Below are positions 8,967 through 17,257 of a stretch of 64,000 nt of DNA, one piece after another. The stretch's first letter is position 1. Each line of letters starts with the position of its first letter. The stretch spans positions 1 to 64,000 of the forward strand of contig CAYMIN010000006.1 of assembly GCA_964390495.1 (NCBI GenBank). The letters run 5' to 3'. Made by a program: the position numbers and the translations under genes. The notes under the pieces were generated by a model. That model had not been told where the DNA came from. It did no database searches and saw only the letters and a list, made by a program, of their open reading frames with translations. This DNA comes from UBA11051 sp964390495. GTDB lineage: Bacteria; Armatimonadota; Zipacnadia; Zipacnadales; UBA11051.

Positions 8967-10898
8967 CTAGGCGCCGGCAACCGCGAGCGGCTGGTCGTAC
9001 ATCATCGGCTCGAGGCGCAGGGCCTGGCGCTTGCGGTCTATATGCTGGATCATCATGTGAGCAGCCTTGATGGGATCAGCCTCGAAGTCAAAGCGGGCGC
9101 CGACCATCTCCTCAAGCTCGTCGGTGACCAGACTGTGCAGCTCGGGCGCTCCCAGCACGTTCTGTGGCGTCCCGAACACGGTATAGATTCCGGAGGCCAC
9201 CACATAGTAGCCGATGGAGATGGCCTTCTCGGACATCCACTCCGGGGCAGCGCCGGCGACGGGCAGATCACTGATGTCCTCGCCCAAGCCGCCCTCGGCC
9301 ACCATATTGGAACACGCTACCAGGATACGGCTGTTGTCCACACAGGAGCCGACATGCAGAACCGGTGGGATACCGACGGCGACGCAGACCTCCCTGAGGC
9401 CCTCGCCGGCCATTTCCAGAGCTGCCTCAGGCTGCAGCAGGCCGGCACGGGCATCGGCCAGGGCTGAGCAGCCGGTGACTAAGACCAGCACATCATTCTT
9501 GATAAGCTCTTTGGCCATCTCGATATGGCCGTAGCCCTGGGGGATTTCGGGATTCTCGCAGCCGACTACTCCGGCAACGCCGCGGATGCGGCCCTCCATT
9601 ATGGCATTATTCAGGGGCCGGTAGGAGGGGCGGAAGCGTCCGCCCAGCAACCGGTAAACATATTCGGCGGTGAAGCCGGCGATCAGGTCCATGGTGTGGT
9701 CGGGGATCTGGACGCGCTGGCCGTCGCGGTTGGCGAAGTTCTCCACGCCCGTGGCGACGATCTCCTTGGCGATCTCCAGAGCGCGGTCCTCATGGAACTC
9801 CATGTGCTCGACGCCGGGCATTTTGGCTTTCGGCGAAGTGGTCAGCAGCTTGGTGTGGAAGCGCTCGGAGAGGTCGGCCAGCCCCGGCATGATGCACTGC
9901 ACGTCCACGACCATGGCATCAGCGGCGCCGGTCATAACGGCCAGCTCTTGGTGGAGGAAGGAGCCGGCCGAAGGGATGCCTTCGCGCATCAGCAGTTCGT
10001 TGGCGGTGCAGCACTGGCCGGCGAGATTGATGCCGGTTGCGCCAAGCTCTGCGGCGCGCTTGAGCAATTCGGGATCGCGAGCGGCCTCGACGATCATCTC
10101 GGAAAGCGCCGGCTCGTGACCGTGAACGACGATGTTGACCTGGTCCTCCTTGAGGACCCCGAGGTTGGTCTTGGAGCGGATCGGCTCCGGGGAGCCGAAG
10201 AGGATGTCCTGAAGATCAGTGGCGATCATCGAGCCGCCCCAGCCGTCGCCGAGAGCGGCGCGCAGGCCCTGTTTGAGGATGTTTTTGTAGTCGGCATCCA
10301 CGCCGATATGGGTCTGGTGCATGATCTGGACGATTTCACGGTCTATGCCCCGGGGCATAATGCCCTGCTCGCGCCAGAGTTTGAGCCTGGCCTCGGGGGC
10401 GCGCAGGGCAAACTGCAGCTCGCCCTCCTGTTGGCCGAACTCGGACAGGGCCTTCTCAGCGACCGCCTCGGCGACCTCGTTGACGGACTTGCCCTCGGTG
10501 TCGAGATCATATTCGGCGGCGATGGTCATGAGCTTGTCGGGGTCGCGGATTTCGTAGCCGCTGTCGGGATTGCGAGCGGCCTCGAGCAGCACCGTGGCGA
10601 CATCGCGCCCGTGGTCGGAATGGGCGGAGGCACCGGCGGCGATCATGCGAACGAGATTGCGGGCGGCAATGGCGTTGGCGTCGGCTCCGCAGATACCGCG
10701 CTGGGGGCCTTCGCCGAAGGGATCAACGCGGCAAGGTCCCATGTGGCAGATGCGGCAGCAGATCCCTAGCTGGCCGAAGCCACATTGGGGCTGCATTGCG
10801 TCATAGCGGTCCCAGGCCAGGTCAATATCCTCCTCCTGGGCTCGCGCGATCATCTCTTGGGCGGCTTTGTCAACCGAGCGCTTAACTGGATCTGCCAT
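8967..10898 (-). CDS. acsA: Ni-Fe carbon monoxide dehydrogenase catalytic subunit
   Basis: Interconverts CO2 and CO at the nickel-iron C-cluster and supplies CO to acetyl-CoA synthase; also called CooS. It has 643 residues from the chosen start. Cys39, Cys47, Cys48, Cys51 and Cys56 (CGFGQLGICCRICHMGPC) hold the D and B clusters. C-cluster surroundings include HGHEP, AGQCCTANE, GCENPE, VTGCSAL, HVGSCVDNSR and the EKAISIG lysine region. The frame is open 23 codons further upstream, but that part overlaps an intrinsic terminator. The ATG at 10898 has GGAGAGG eight bases before it. First gene of the acs operon, behind the attenuator-like leader. Confidence 0.96.
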   Translation of the reverse strand: MADPVKRSVDKAAQEMIARAQEEDIDLAWDRYDAMQPQCGFGQLGICCRICHMGPCRVDPFGEGPQRGICGADANAIAARNLVRMIAAGASAHSDHGRDVATVLLEAARNPDSGYEIRDPDKLMTIAAEYDLDTEGKSVNEVAEAVAEKALSEFGQQEGELQFALRAPEARLKLWREQGIMPRGIDREIVQIMHQTHIGVDADYKNILKQGLRAALGDGWGGSMIATDLQDILFGSPEPIRSKTNLGVLKEDQVNIVVHGHEPALSEMIVEAARDPELLKRAAELGATGINLAGQCCTANELLMREGIPSAGSFLHQELAVMTGAADAMVVDVQCIMPGLADLSERFHTKLLTTSPKAKMPGVEHMEFHEDRALEIAKEIVATGVENFANRDGQRVQIPDHTMDLIAGFTAEYVYRLLGGRFRPSYRPLNNAIMEGRIRGVAGVVGCENPEIPQGYGHIEMAKELIKNDVLVLVTGCSALADARAGLLQPEAALEMAGEGLREVCVAVGIPPVLHVGSCVDNSRILVACSNMVAEGGLGEDISDLPVAGAAPEWMSEKAISIGYYVVASGIYTVFGTPQNVLGAPELHSLVTDELEEMVGARFDFEADPIKAAHMMIQHIDRKRQALRLEPMMYDQPLAVAGA

Positions 10899-11363
10899 TT
10901 GTCTATTCCTCTCCGGACTGGTGCGGCGGGTGCCGCTGGGCTGGTAATAGTCAGCAAAAAACGGCACGCCCTTGTCAGGACGAGCCGTCTCCCAAGATGG
11001 GCTGGAGGCAGCGTGCCACCTGTACCCAGCACAGCCTCAACTTTGAGTCCCGCAGACAAGGTGTCCCCCGATACCACCTGTCCCGGGGCACGGTATCCTT
11101 CCAGTAGGCCACCAATACCACTGTTATGTAAACCTCTGCTATTCCACACCGGTGTCTCGGCTAGACTCGAGCCGAGGCCGGTCTGCCATACGCCCAGTCA
11201 TAGTGGGGCGGAGGTCAGCAGCCGATGCCGCTCGCGCCCTTAGTGCCGAACTGCGGCTCACATGCCCCAAAAAAAGCCGGAAGCTCTAATCCTGCTCCGA
11301 CGCGCACCTCATAATTCGTCTGTTGTTGCGAAACGCCGGTCACTTTTCGGGGCTTTCTAACTG
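10899..11363 (-). promoter_or_regulatory. Long structured leader of the CODH/ACS operon, putative attenuator
   Basis: The leader runs about 465 bases from the predicted transcription start to acsA. It contains several hairpins: CTCGGCT with AGCCGAG (11156-11176, capped outside by CCGG pairs) and GACAGGTG with CACCTTGTC (11055-11082). It ends in an intrinsic terminator. Just upstream of that, on the minus strand, ACAGG followed by UGGCAC (11023-11013) can pair with CGUCCUG (10982-10976), which would take away the 5' arm of the terminator. That logic and the GGUGGCAC plus CGUCC words resemble a T-box, but the T-box stem I signatures are not seen, so the class is unassigned. A 549-base stretch lies between the two operons. 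Confidence 0.55.
10956..10988 (-). terminator. Intrinsic terminator in the acsA leader
   Basis: On the minus strand ACGGC, a U-U mismatch and CGUCCU pair with AGGGCG and GCCGU around a GACA loop, followed immediately by a run of six U. The stem is about 11 base pairs with one mismatch and is GC-rich at the base. It lies downstream of the promoter at 11370-11398 and 57 bases before the acsA start codon, so it would stop the acs transcript rather than end the hydrogenase operon. Confidence 0.8.
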
Positions 11364-11369
11364 GTGAAT

Positions 11370-11398
11370 AGTATATGACTCTGTCAGCAGCTTGTCAA
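11370..11398 (-). promoter_or_regulatory. Sigma-70 type promoter for the CODH/ACS operon
   Basis: On the minus strand TTGACA (11393-11398), a 17-base spacer and TATACT (11370-11375) form a near-perfect housekeeping promoter. Transcription should begin near 11363. It lies just after the stop of the hydrogenase small subunit gene (11448), so the acs operon has its own promoter and need not depend on read-through from hyf. Confidence 0.8.
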
Positions 11399-11447
11399 GG
11401 CATCAGGCCGCTAGCCAGAAGGGCCGATCGGGGTCGGTCTGCGCAGC

Positions 11448-11939
11448 TCAGCTTGCGTCGGGCTCAAGCTCGGGGCCCTCGCCCGCGACTGCGCTCAAGG
11501 CCACCGGCTGCGCCTGCTTAGGCGCCAGGCCCAGAGCAACGGCGACACCATATAGGATCGCCTCAGGCCGAGGCGGACAGCCCGGAATATAGTAGTCCAC
11601 CGGCAAGACCTTATCCACTCCACCCAGCAGGCTGTAGCTGTCATACCAGATGCCGCCGCCGATGGCACAGTTGCCGATGGCAAAGACCAGCTTGGGCGGC
11701 GGGACCGCGTCGTAGAGCCGGCGCAGCGCCGGCGCAATCTGGCGTGACACCGGGCCGCAGACCAGCAGCACATCGGCATGACGGGGCGAACCGACCAACT
11801 TGATGCCAAAGCGCTCGGCATCGTAATAAGGCGTAAGCACGTCAATGACCTCGATATCGCAGCCGTTGCAGGCCCCGGTGTTGACGTGATAGACCCAGAG
11901 CGACTTGGGGAAGTACTTGCTTAGCAGTTGCTTGAACAT
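11448..11939 (-). CDS. hyfI: Hydrogenase-4 type small subunit (NuoB-like)
   Basis: Small subunit of a group 4 [NiFe] hydrogenase. It carries the proximal [4Fe-4S] cluster that receives electrons from the nickel site. It has 163 residues, with CNGCDIE giving Cys24 and Cys27, then IGNCAIGGG and PGCPPRPEA for the other ligands. It is shorter than E. coli HyfI (about 250 residues), so the C-terminal extension is missing. The ATG at 11939 is preferred because GGAGG lies five bases upstream and the family begins at this point. It is the last gene of the hydrogenase run. It sits on the cytoplasmic face of the membrane arm together with HyfG. Confidence 0.9.
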   Translation of the reverse strand: MFKQLLSKYFPKSLWVYHVNTGACNGCDIEVIDVLTPYYDAERFGIKLVGSPRHADVLLVCGPVSRQIAPALRRLYDAVPPPKLVFAIGNCAIGGGIWYDSYSLLGGVDKVLPVDYYIPGCPPRPEAILYGVAVALGLAPKQAQPVALSAVAGEGPELEPDAS

Positions 11940-11980
11940 GATTGCCTCCGGCAGGCCCATGAGCCCGCCCTCAAGCTAGC

Positions 11981-13498
11981 CTAGTGAGCGGCGCCGCCCA
12001 GCGCCTGCACGATGCTGCGGGCAGCCGTATCCAACAGCGGATAGGCGGCCTGCGGATACAGGCCCAAAAGCACGCATAAAGCGGCCAGCAAGATCATAGG
12101 GATGAGCAAGGTGGCCGGCGCTTCCCTAACCTCAGCCAGCGAATCGTCAGCGGCCTCGCCCCAGAAGACCCGATAAGCGGCGTGAGCCATGCAAGCGAGC
12201 GTCAAGAGACTGGTCATGATGCCGATGACCGCCGCCCACAACAGGCGCTGTTCGGCTACCGCGATAAACAGCGTCAACTTGCTCATAAAGCCGTTGAGCA
12301 GCGGGACGCCGCCCATCGCCAGAGCACCGATGAAAAAGCAGGTGGCCGTAATCGGCATCTTGCGGCCCAGCCCGCCCAGACGGCTGATGGCGCGCACCCC
12401 GCCGGTCGCATACATGATTGCACCCACCGCCATAAACAGCAGCGCCTTAAAGAGCGTATGGTTAAGCAAGTGGAAAAGGCCGCCGTAGATGCCCAGATAG
12501 GTCCCCAGGCCCAGGCCCTCGACGATGTAGCCCATCTGGCTGACACTGTGATAGGCCAAAAGGCGCTTGAGATCATCCTGGGCCCAAGCCATGAAGATGG
12601 CCAGCAACATGCCCGCTGAGGCCAGTATCGCCACGAAAACAACAATGGCGTGGTAGTGGGGCGCCAGCACCGTGATGGTGCGGGTGAGGGCGTAGGCTCC
12701 GACCTTGATAACCAGCCCCGAGAGCAAGGCGCTGATGGGAGTGGGGGCCTCGGCATGAGCATCCGGCAACCAGGCATGGAACGGCATCAGGCCCGCCTTA
12801 GTGCCGAAGCCGACCACAAAGAAGGCAGCGGCAAGCAAGGCCAGATTCACCGGCAGTTTGTCGGCGATTTGGCCCAGCGAGGTCAGCAGCAAGGCTTCCG
12901 AGCCGGGTAGGACCTGCAAGCCTGCAACATACAGCAGGACAAAGCCAAGCAGGGCGAAAGTGATGCCGACGCCGACGAGGATGAGGTACTTGTAGGCCGC
13001 TTCCAGCGTCTCGCGCCGCCAATAGTAGATAATCAGAAGCGCGGTAGCCAGAGTGGTGGCCTCGACCGACAGGTACAGCAAGATAATGTGATTGGCGGCG
13101 CACATCAGACTCAGCACGCCGAGGAAAATGAGCAGGAGTCCGTAGTAAAGGTTGAGCTTGCGGGGTGTTCTCTGGTCTTCAGGCAGATGATAGGGGATGA
13201 AACGCACGGAATAGAGAATAACGGCGACGCCCATGAGGCATCCGAGCAGCACCATCAAGGCGCTGAGGCCGTCCAGGTAGAGCAGCCGCCCCCAGCCGGT
13301 CAGTACGCGCCCGGCGATGGCCTCCCGAGCCACCTGGACACCGAGGGCGGCAGTGACCAACACGCCGACAAAGGCCAGCGGCTCGCGGCACCATCGGCAG
13401 ACCCGCCCGGCCAGCAGGATGATCGCGCCGAAGGCAATCGGCACCGCGAAAACCAACACGGGCAGCGGTGACGCTATTGTTGTAATCAAGTCATCCAT
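11981..13498 (-). CDS. hyfF: Hydrogenase-4 subunit F, antiporter-like membrane protein
   Basis: Polytopic membrane protein of 505 residues of the NuoL/M/N and MrpD family, with about 14 membrane segments. It is one of three antiporter-like subunits of this hydrogenase and is expected to move H+ or Na+ as electrons flow. The family block WLPDAHAEAPTPISALL is followed by the conserved lysine in GLVIKVGAY; DDLKRLLAYHSVSQMGYI carries the second conserved Lys region, and HLLNHTLFKALLF is typical of HyfF and HycC. It lies 41 bases upstream of hyfI and 57 bases after hyfE. The size agrees with E. coli HyfF (about 526 residues). Confidence 0.88.
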   Translation of the reverse strand: MDDLITTIASPLPVLVFAVPIAFGAIILLAGRVCRWCREPLAFVGVLVTAALGVQVAREAIAGRVLTGWGRLLYLDGLSALMVLLGCLMGVAVILYSVRFIPYHLPEDQRTPRKLNLYYGLLLIFLGVLSLMCAANHIILLYLSVEATTLATALLIIYYWRRETLEAAYKYLILVGVGITFALLGFVLLYVAGLQVLPGSEALLLTSLGQIADKLPVNLALLAAAFFVVGFGTKAGLMPFHAWLPDAHAEAPTPISALLSGLVIKVGAYALTRTITVLAPHYHAIVVFVAILASAGMLLAIFMAWAQDDLKRLLAYHSVSQMGYIVEGLGLGTYLGIYGGLFHLLNHTLFKALLFMAVGAIMYATGGVRAISRLGGLGRKMPITATCFFIGALAMGGVPLLNGFMSKLTLFIAVAEQRLLWAAVIGIMTSLLTLACMAHAAYRVFWGEAADDSLAEVREAPATLLIPMILLAALCVLLGLYPQAAYPLLDTAARSIVQALGGAAH

Positions 13499-13555
13499 AC
13501 TCTCAACTCAGCACCTGCGGAGGCGCACTAGGGCGCAGTGGCACTGGTTTGCCAC

Positions 13556-14236
13556 CTAGCGCCTCAGCTGCGACAAAGTAGTTACGTCCCTGGTTCCCAT
13601 CAGTCGGTAGATTCCGGCGGTCAGATAGAGCAGCAGCCAGGCCAGCACAATCACGTTGGTGGTCACGCCCAGCATCGTCGTCTCGGGAACCGTCGGTGCC
13701 AGGCTCACCAGCGTGAGATGGACACCGTTTTCCATCAGGATGACGCCGATGACCAGCTTGATTGCATCGCGCCTGACGGCGAGGACATAGAGGCCCAGAG
13801 CAATCACTGTGAAGGCAATCGCCCAACTGGTTAGCGCCGGCTCGGTGACCGCTGCGCGTCCCGGGGCCACGAAGGCCAGGTAGCCGTGGAGGAAGCGATA
13901 GAACCCGACCAAGGCCACGGCCACCACGATAATTGACCACTGCAGGCCCACCAGGGAGCGGGCTTCCTGCGGCGGCAGCTCATTGGAGTAATGCCACAAC
14001 AGCAAGGGAATGAGGCCCACCTTGGTAAGTACACAGACGGCAGCCCACAAGTACAGATGCGATGCCCCGGTGAGGTGGGCCAGCATGGCAAAGATGGCCG
14101 CTAGCAGTGCGGACTGGATCGTCAACCACATGATGGCGCATTTGGTGTGCCCGACCTCGGCGGCGGCTAGGGAGGCGATGAGATGGGCCGCCATCAGTGA
14201 AATCAGTTGATTATTGTGGGCCAGTAGGTCCGCCAT
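13556..14236 (-). CDS. hyfE: Hydrogenase-4 component E (NuoK-related membrane subunit)
   Basis: Small membrane subunit of 226 residues with about seven hydrophobic segments, of the HyfE type whose C-terminal half resembles NuoK. The NuoK-like block is LVIGVILMENGVHLTLVSLA, with a buried glutamate that is important for ion movement in NuoK. The ATG start has AAGAGAT upstream. The gene sits between hyfC and hyfF, as in the E. coli hyf operon order C-(D)-E-F. It belongs to the membrane arm and has no cofactor. Confidence 0.85.
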   Translation of the reverse strand: MADLLAHNNQLISLMAAHLIASLAAAEVGHTKCAIMWLTIQSALLAAIFAMLAHLTGASHLYLWAAVCVLTKVGLIPLLLWHYSNELPPQEARSLVGLQWSIIVVAVALVGFYRFLHGYLAFVAPGRAAVTEPALTSWAIAFTVIALGLYVLAVRRDAIKLVIGVILMENGVHLTLVSLAPTVPETTMLGVTTNVIVLAWLLLYLTAGIYRLMGTRDVTTLSQLRR

Positions 14237-14312
14237 TGTGATCTCTTCTTACCGGGCCGTCCCCTAAGCCGGTGCGCGGCTATCGGCGGCATCGCGCGGC
14301 CAGGGTCGGGCG

Positions 14313-15245
14313 CTAGATGCCGATTACAGCAAAAGCCAATCCAATAACCGCCAGGAAAATGATGCTTACGAAATAGATCATGGCCTGCTCGATGCGCAGC
14401 CGCGGGTTGACCGCGTCTATCAAGGCCACCAAGATTACCACTACCAAGACTTTGGCCAGCAGCAACAGAACACTGACGAGGTAGCCGAGGGCGACGCTGC
14501 CGGCGAGGGCCGCACCTAGATCGGGCCAGGGCGCGAAGACCTGTACCAGCATCGCCACGAAAACGAACTGCTTGGCCCACATCGCCCACTCGAAGAGGGC
14601 CAGCTTGGGGCCGCTGAGCTCGATAAAGGGCCCGCCCATGATCTCCTGGTCCGCCTCGGGGATGTCGAAGGGGAGCTTCCCCACCTGTGACTGGATGGCC
14701 AGCAGCACCGCCAGGCCGGCGATGATCATTGACACGGAGGGGCCATACTCGAGATTCCATGCGGCCATGTCGCCCAGGTTGAGGGAGCCGGCGCTGAGGG
14801 CGGCGGTAACCAGCCAGATAATCAGGACCGGCTCCACGGTCAACATCATCATGATCTCACGGGCAAGGCCGAGGAAGGCATAGGTCGAAGCCGACATTGC
14901 GCCCGCCAGCACGATAGCCACAGCCGAGGCGGTCATCAGGTAGATGAACAGAATCGCATCCCCGTACTGGCCCAGCAGGCCCTCGCCAAGTATCGGGACC
15001 AGTAGCGAGGCGGTGAGAATGGTCGCCATGCAGAACACCGGCGGCAGGGCGTAGATCCAGCTTGTGGAGGGCTGGACATCGGCCTTGATCAGCAGCTTGA
15101 AGATGTCGTAGAAGGGCTGCCAGATCGGCGGCCCCTGGCGCGAGTGGATGCGGGCTCGCACCAGCTTGCGCATGAGGCCCTCAAACAACGGCCCCAAGAG
15201 CAGAACGAACACAATCTGGATGCTTGCCCCAATTACGGTCGCCAA
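14313..15245 (-). CDS. hyfC: Hydrogenase-4 subunit C (NuoH-like membrane anchor)
   Basis: Membrane subunit of 310 residues, homologous to NuoH, HycD and EchB, that anchors the hydrogenase module and links it to the ion-moving subunits. RIHSRQGPPIWQPFYDIFKLL near the N terminus is the family signature. KLPFDIPEADQEIMGG around residue 205 is the conserved acidic loop of the NuoH family, and about eight membrane segments are visible. The start appears to be TTG, with AGGAGA 13 bases upstream; a later start would cut the first helix. It lies 48 bases after hyfG. Confidence 0.88.
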   Translation of the reverse strand: MATVIGASIQIVFVLLLGPLFEGLMRKLVRARIHSRQGPPIWQPFYDIFKLLIKADVQPSTSWIYALPPVFCMATILTASLLVPILGEGLLGQYGDAILFIYLMTASAVAIVLAGAMSASTYAFLGLAREIMMMLTVEPVLIIWLVTAALSAGSLNLGDMAAWNLEYGPSVSMIIAGLAVLLAIQSQVGKLPFDIPEADQEIMGGPFIELSGPKLALFEWAMWAKQFVFVAMLVQVFAPWPDLGAALAGSVALGYLVSVLLLLAKVLVVVILVALIDAVNPRLRIEQAMIYFVSIIFLAVIGLAFAVIGI

Positions 15246-15293
15246 GTTATTTTCCGTCTCCTGAGCAAGATTGCTGGTTGCGTTCGAACCGGC

Positions 15294-16976
15294 TCAATCA
15301 GGCGCCTTGTCCTGCAGCGAACATATCTTAGGCATGTCCTGATAGGTGTAGGTCCGGACTGAGCCGGTGTTGCGGTCCACCACTTCCATTCGCTCGGTAC
15401 AGGCGAAACAGGGATCAAGGCTGCCAATGGCGATGGGCACATCAGCGATGTTCTGATGCCGAATCATGCCCGGGACAGCCTGAAGATTGGGATAGGTGGG
15501 GGCCCGCACTCGCCAGCGAAGCAACTGGTTGTTGGGTCCGGTGAGCACATAGTGAATGGCCTCGCCGCGCGGGGCTTCGACTGTGGAAATGCCCTCGCAG
15601 CCGGCGGGGATCTCCTCGATTTCGGCCATGATGTCACCATCAGGCATGTCCCGGAGGGCCGCGCGGATCATCTTGATGGAGTCGAGGACCTCCTCGATCC
15701 GAACCAGCGTCCGCGCCAGGACATCGCAAGTGTCGAAGGTGATGACGTTTACGGGCAGATCGGCATAGGCGGCATAGGGATGGTCCACGCGGGTATCGCG
15801 AGGCAGGCCGGAGCCGCGCACCGTCGGGCCTACCACGCACATGGCCCTGGCATAGTCGGGGGTGATCGGTCCGACATCGGCCAGGCGCATTAGGAGCGTG
15901 GTATCATCCTGGATCGCCCGGTACAACTCCGTCCACTCTTTCTCAAGGGTGGCTACGACGTTGAGAACATCGGGATGGAGGTCGGCGGGAATATCACGTC
16001 GGACGCCGCCGACCTGGTTCATGCCATAGGTCTTGCGATTGCCCGAGATCCTCTCGCAAAGCCACATGATCGGCTCGCGCATGCGCCAGGACTGCATGAA
16101 GGCGGTATCAAAGCCGACAATGTGAGCGGCGATTCCGAGCCATAGGATATGACTGTGAATGCGCTCCAATTCCAGCATTATCGCCCGAATATAGCCGGCC
16201 CGTGGTGGTGCGGGAATGGCGATGGCGGTCTCGACAGCCTGGCAATAGCAACTGCTGTGGATGAAGCCGCAGATGCCACAGATGCGCTCGGCAATGAAGG
16301 GGACTTGCTTGTAGGTCAGGGCGCTGTCGCCAAGCTTCTCGATGCCCCGGTGGCTGTAGAAGCCGCGATAATCGCTGTCAACGATGGTCTCGCCATCTAC
16401 AAATAGGCGGAAATAAGCCGGCTCCTCCAGCACCGGGAAGAAGGGGCCGATGGCCATGACGGTAGCGCCGTCAGGGGCCTCGCGGCGCGGCGGCGCGGAC
16501 CCGGAGGCCGGTTCGGGACGAATATCGTGGGGGACATCCCGGCGCAGCGGATATATGCCTTCAGGCCAGTCGTCGGGCAGGATCAGGCGGCGAGGATCGT
16601 TAAGGTCGAGGAACTTGATACCCAGCAGGTCCTGGGTTTCGCGCTCGGCCCAAGAAGCGCCGGGGATGAGTCCGGTGATGGACTGAAGCTGGGGCTGCTG
16701 GGGCTCGAGGCGTATCTGCAGGGTGACATAGAGATGCTCCTGGTCCAGCGAGAAGATGTGGGATACGCAGAAGTCGCCCCGGGCCTGGCGATCATCGGTG
16801 CCGATGGTGATGAGGAATCTGCCGCCCAGTTGATTGATTACATACTCGGCGGCGGCCACGACCTGTTCGGGTGCCACAGTCGCGTAGATCTGCTGCGGGG
16901 TGCGCTCCTCAATTGCTTGCAGGAGCTCCGGCGCTCCCCGAGTTATCTTCTCGATAGTCGCTTGTGCTACAGACAC
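15294..16976 (-). CDS. hyfG: Hydrogenase-4 large subunit, fused NuoC-NuoD type
   Basis: Catalytic large subunit of a group 4 [NiFe] hydrogenase, 560 residues. Residues 1-150 are the NuoC-like 30-kDa domain and the rest the NuoD-like nickel domain, the fusion seen in HycE and HyfG. Both nickel cysteine pairs are intact: Cys233 and Cys236 in RICGICGFIHSSC, and Cys523 and Cys526 in DPCFACTERM near the C terminus. This separates it from the complex I subunit, which has lost these residues, so a real H2-reactive site is predicted. The start is GTG. No maturation protease or hyp gene is nearby; group 4 subunits such as Ech often end soon after the last Cys pair, whereas this one has a 34-residue tail. 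Confidence 0.93.
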   Translation of the reverse strand: MSVAQATIEKITRGAPELLQAIEERTPQQIYATVAPEQVVAAAEYVINQLGGRFLITIGTDDRQARGDFCVSHIFSLDQEHLYVTLQIRLEPQQPQLQSITGLIPGASWAERETQDLLGIKFLDLNDPRRLILPDDWPEGIYPLRRDVPHDIRPEPASGSAPPRREAPDGATVMAIGPFFPVLEEPAYFRLFVDGETIVDSDYRGFYSHRGIEKLGDSALTYKQVPFIAERICGICGFIHSSCYCQAVETAIAIPAPPRAGYIRAIMLELERIHSHILWLGIAAHIVGFDTAFMQSWRMREPIMWLCERISGNRKTYGMNQVGGVRRDIPADLHPDVLNVVATLEKEWTELYRAIQDDTTLLMRLADVGPITPDYARAMCVVGPTVRGSGLPRDTRVDHPYAAYADLPVNVITFDTCDVLARTLVRIEEVLDSIKMIRAALRDMPDGDIMAEIEEIPAGCEGISTVEAPRGEAIHYVLTGPNNQLLRWRVRAPTYPNLQAVPGMIRHQNIADVPIAIGSLDPCFACTERMEVVDRNTGSVRTYTYQDMPKICSLQDKAPD

Positions 16977-17257
16977 AAGATCACTTACCTTCGGCGAGAA
17001 CTTGGCTGGAAACGGTTGCTAAGCTGCATTCTGCAAGACTCACAGGCTGGAAAGCCTGTTCCACGCGAACGGCAAGAGCACCCTCACCCCTTCTGCTCCC
17101 CTCTCCCTCAGGGAGAGGGGAGAACGGCAACGGCCAAGAACTCACAGGCTGTCAAGAGCTGCTGCTTCGCCGGGGGACAGTCCCTAAAGGGACAGTCCCC
17201 CATCGAGTTGCACGGCGGTAGGCTGGAAGACTGCCCCACGGTCGTGAATGGTACGAG
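16977..17257. repeat. hyfB-hyfG intergenic repeats
   Basis: A gap of 281 bases within the hydrogenase run. It carries the palindrome CCCCTCTCCC (17098-17107) with GGGAGAGGGG (17111-17120) and the AACGGCAACGG tail of the dispersed family seen at 326-346. It also has a second copy of the paired GGGACAGTCCC unit (17173-17200) and an AGGCTGGAAAGCCTG hairpin near 17044-17058. No gene and no U-tract terminator are seen on the minus strand. Confidence 0.7.

Noticed and set aside
9525..10769. A 414-codon open frame on the plus strand opposite acsA
   Set aside because: It is the antisense shadow of a strongly conserved gene in GC-rich DNA; the translation is Gly/Ala/Val-rich without any domain and has no ribosome site.
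10899..10967. Longer N terminus for acsA
   Set aside because: The extra 23 codons lie on the terminator stem and U-run; the ATG at 10898 has a good ribosome site and matches the family start.
10850..11149. A 99-codon frame running from the acsA leader into acsA
   Set aside because: It overlaps the terminator and the start of acsA in another frame and has no family features. A short leader peptide cannot be excluded but is not supported.
15275..15295. GGTTCGAAC-like T-loop sequence suggesting a tRNA between hyfG and hyfC
   Set aside because: The gap is only 48 bases, and no acceptor, D or anticodon arm can be formed.
15294..16976. Reading the hyf cluster as respiratory complex I
   Set aside because: Both nickel-ligand cysteine pairs are present in the large subunit, NuoE/F/G-type genes are missing, and an FdhF gene with HycB/HycF-type ferredoxins accompanies it.
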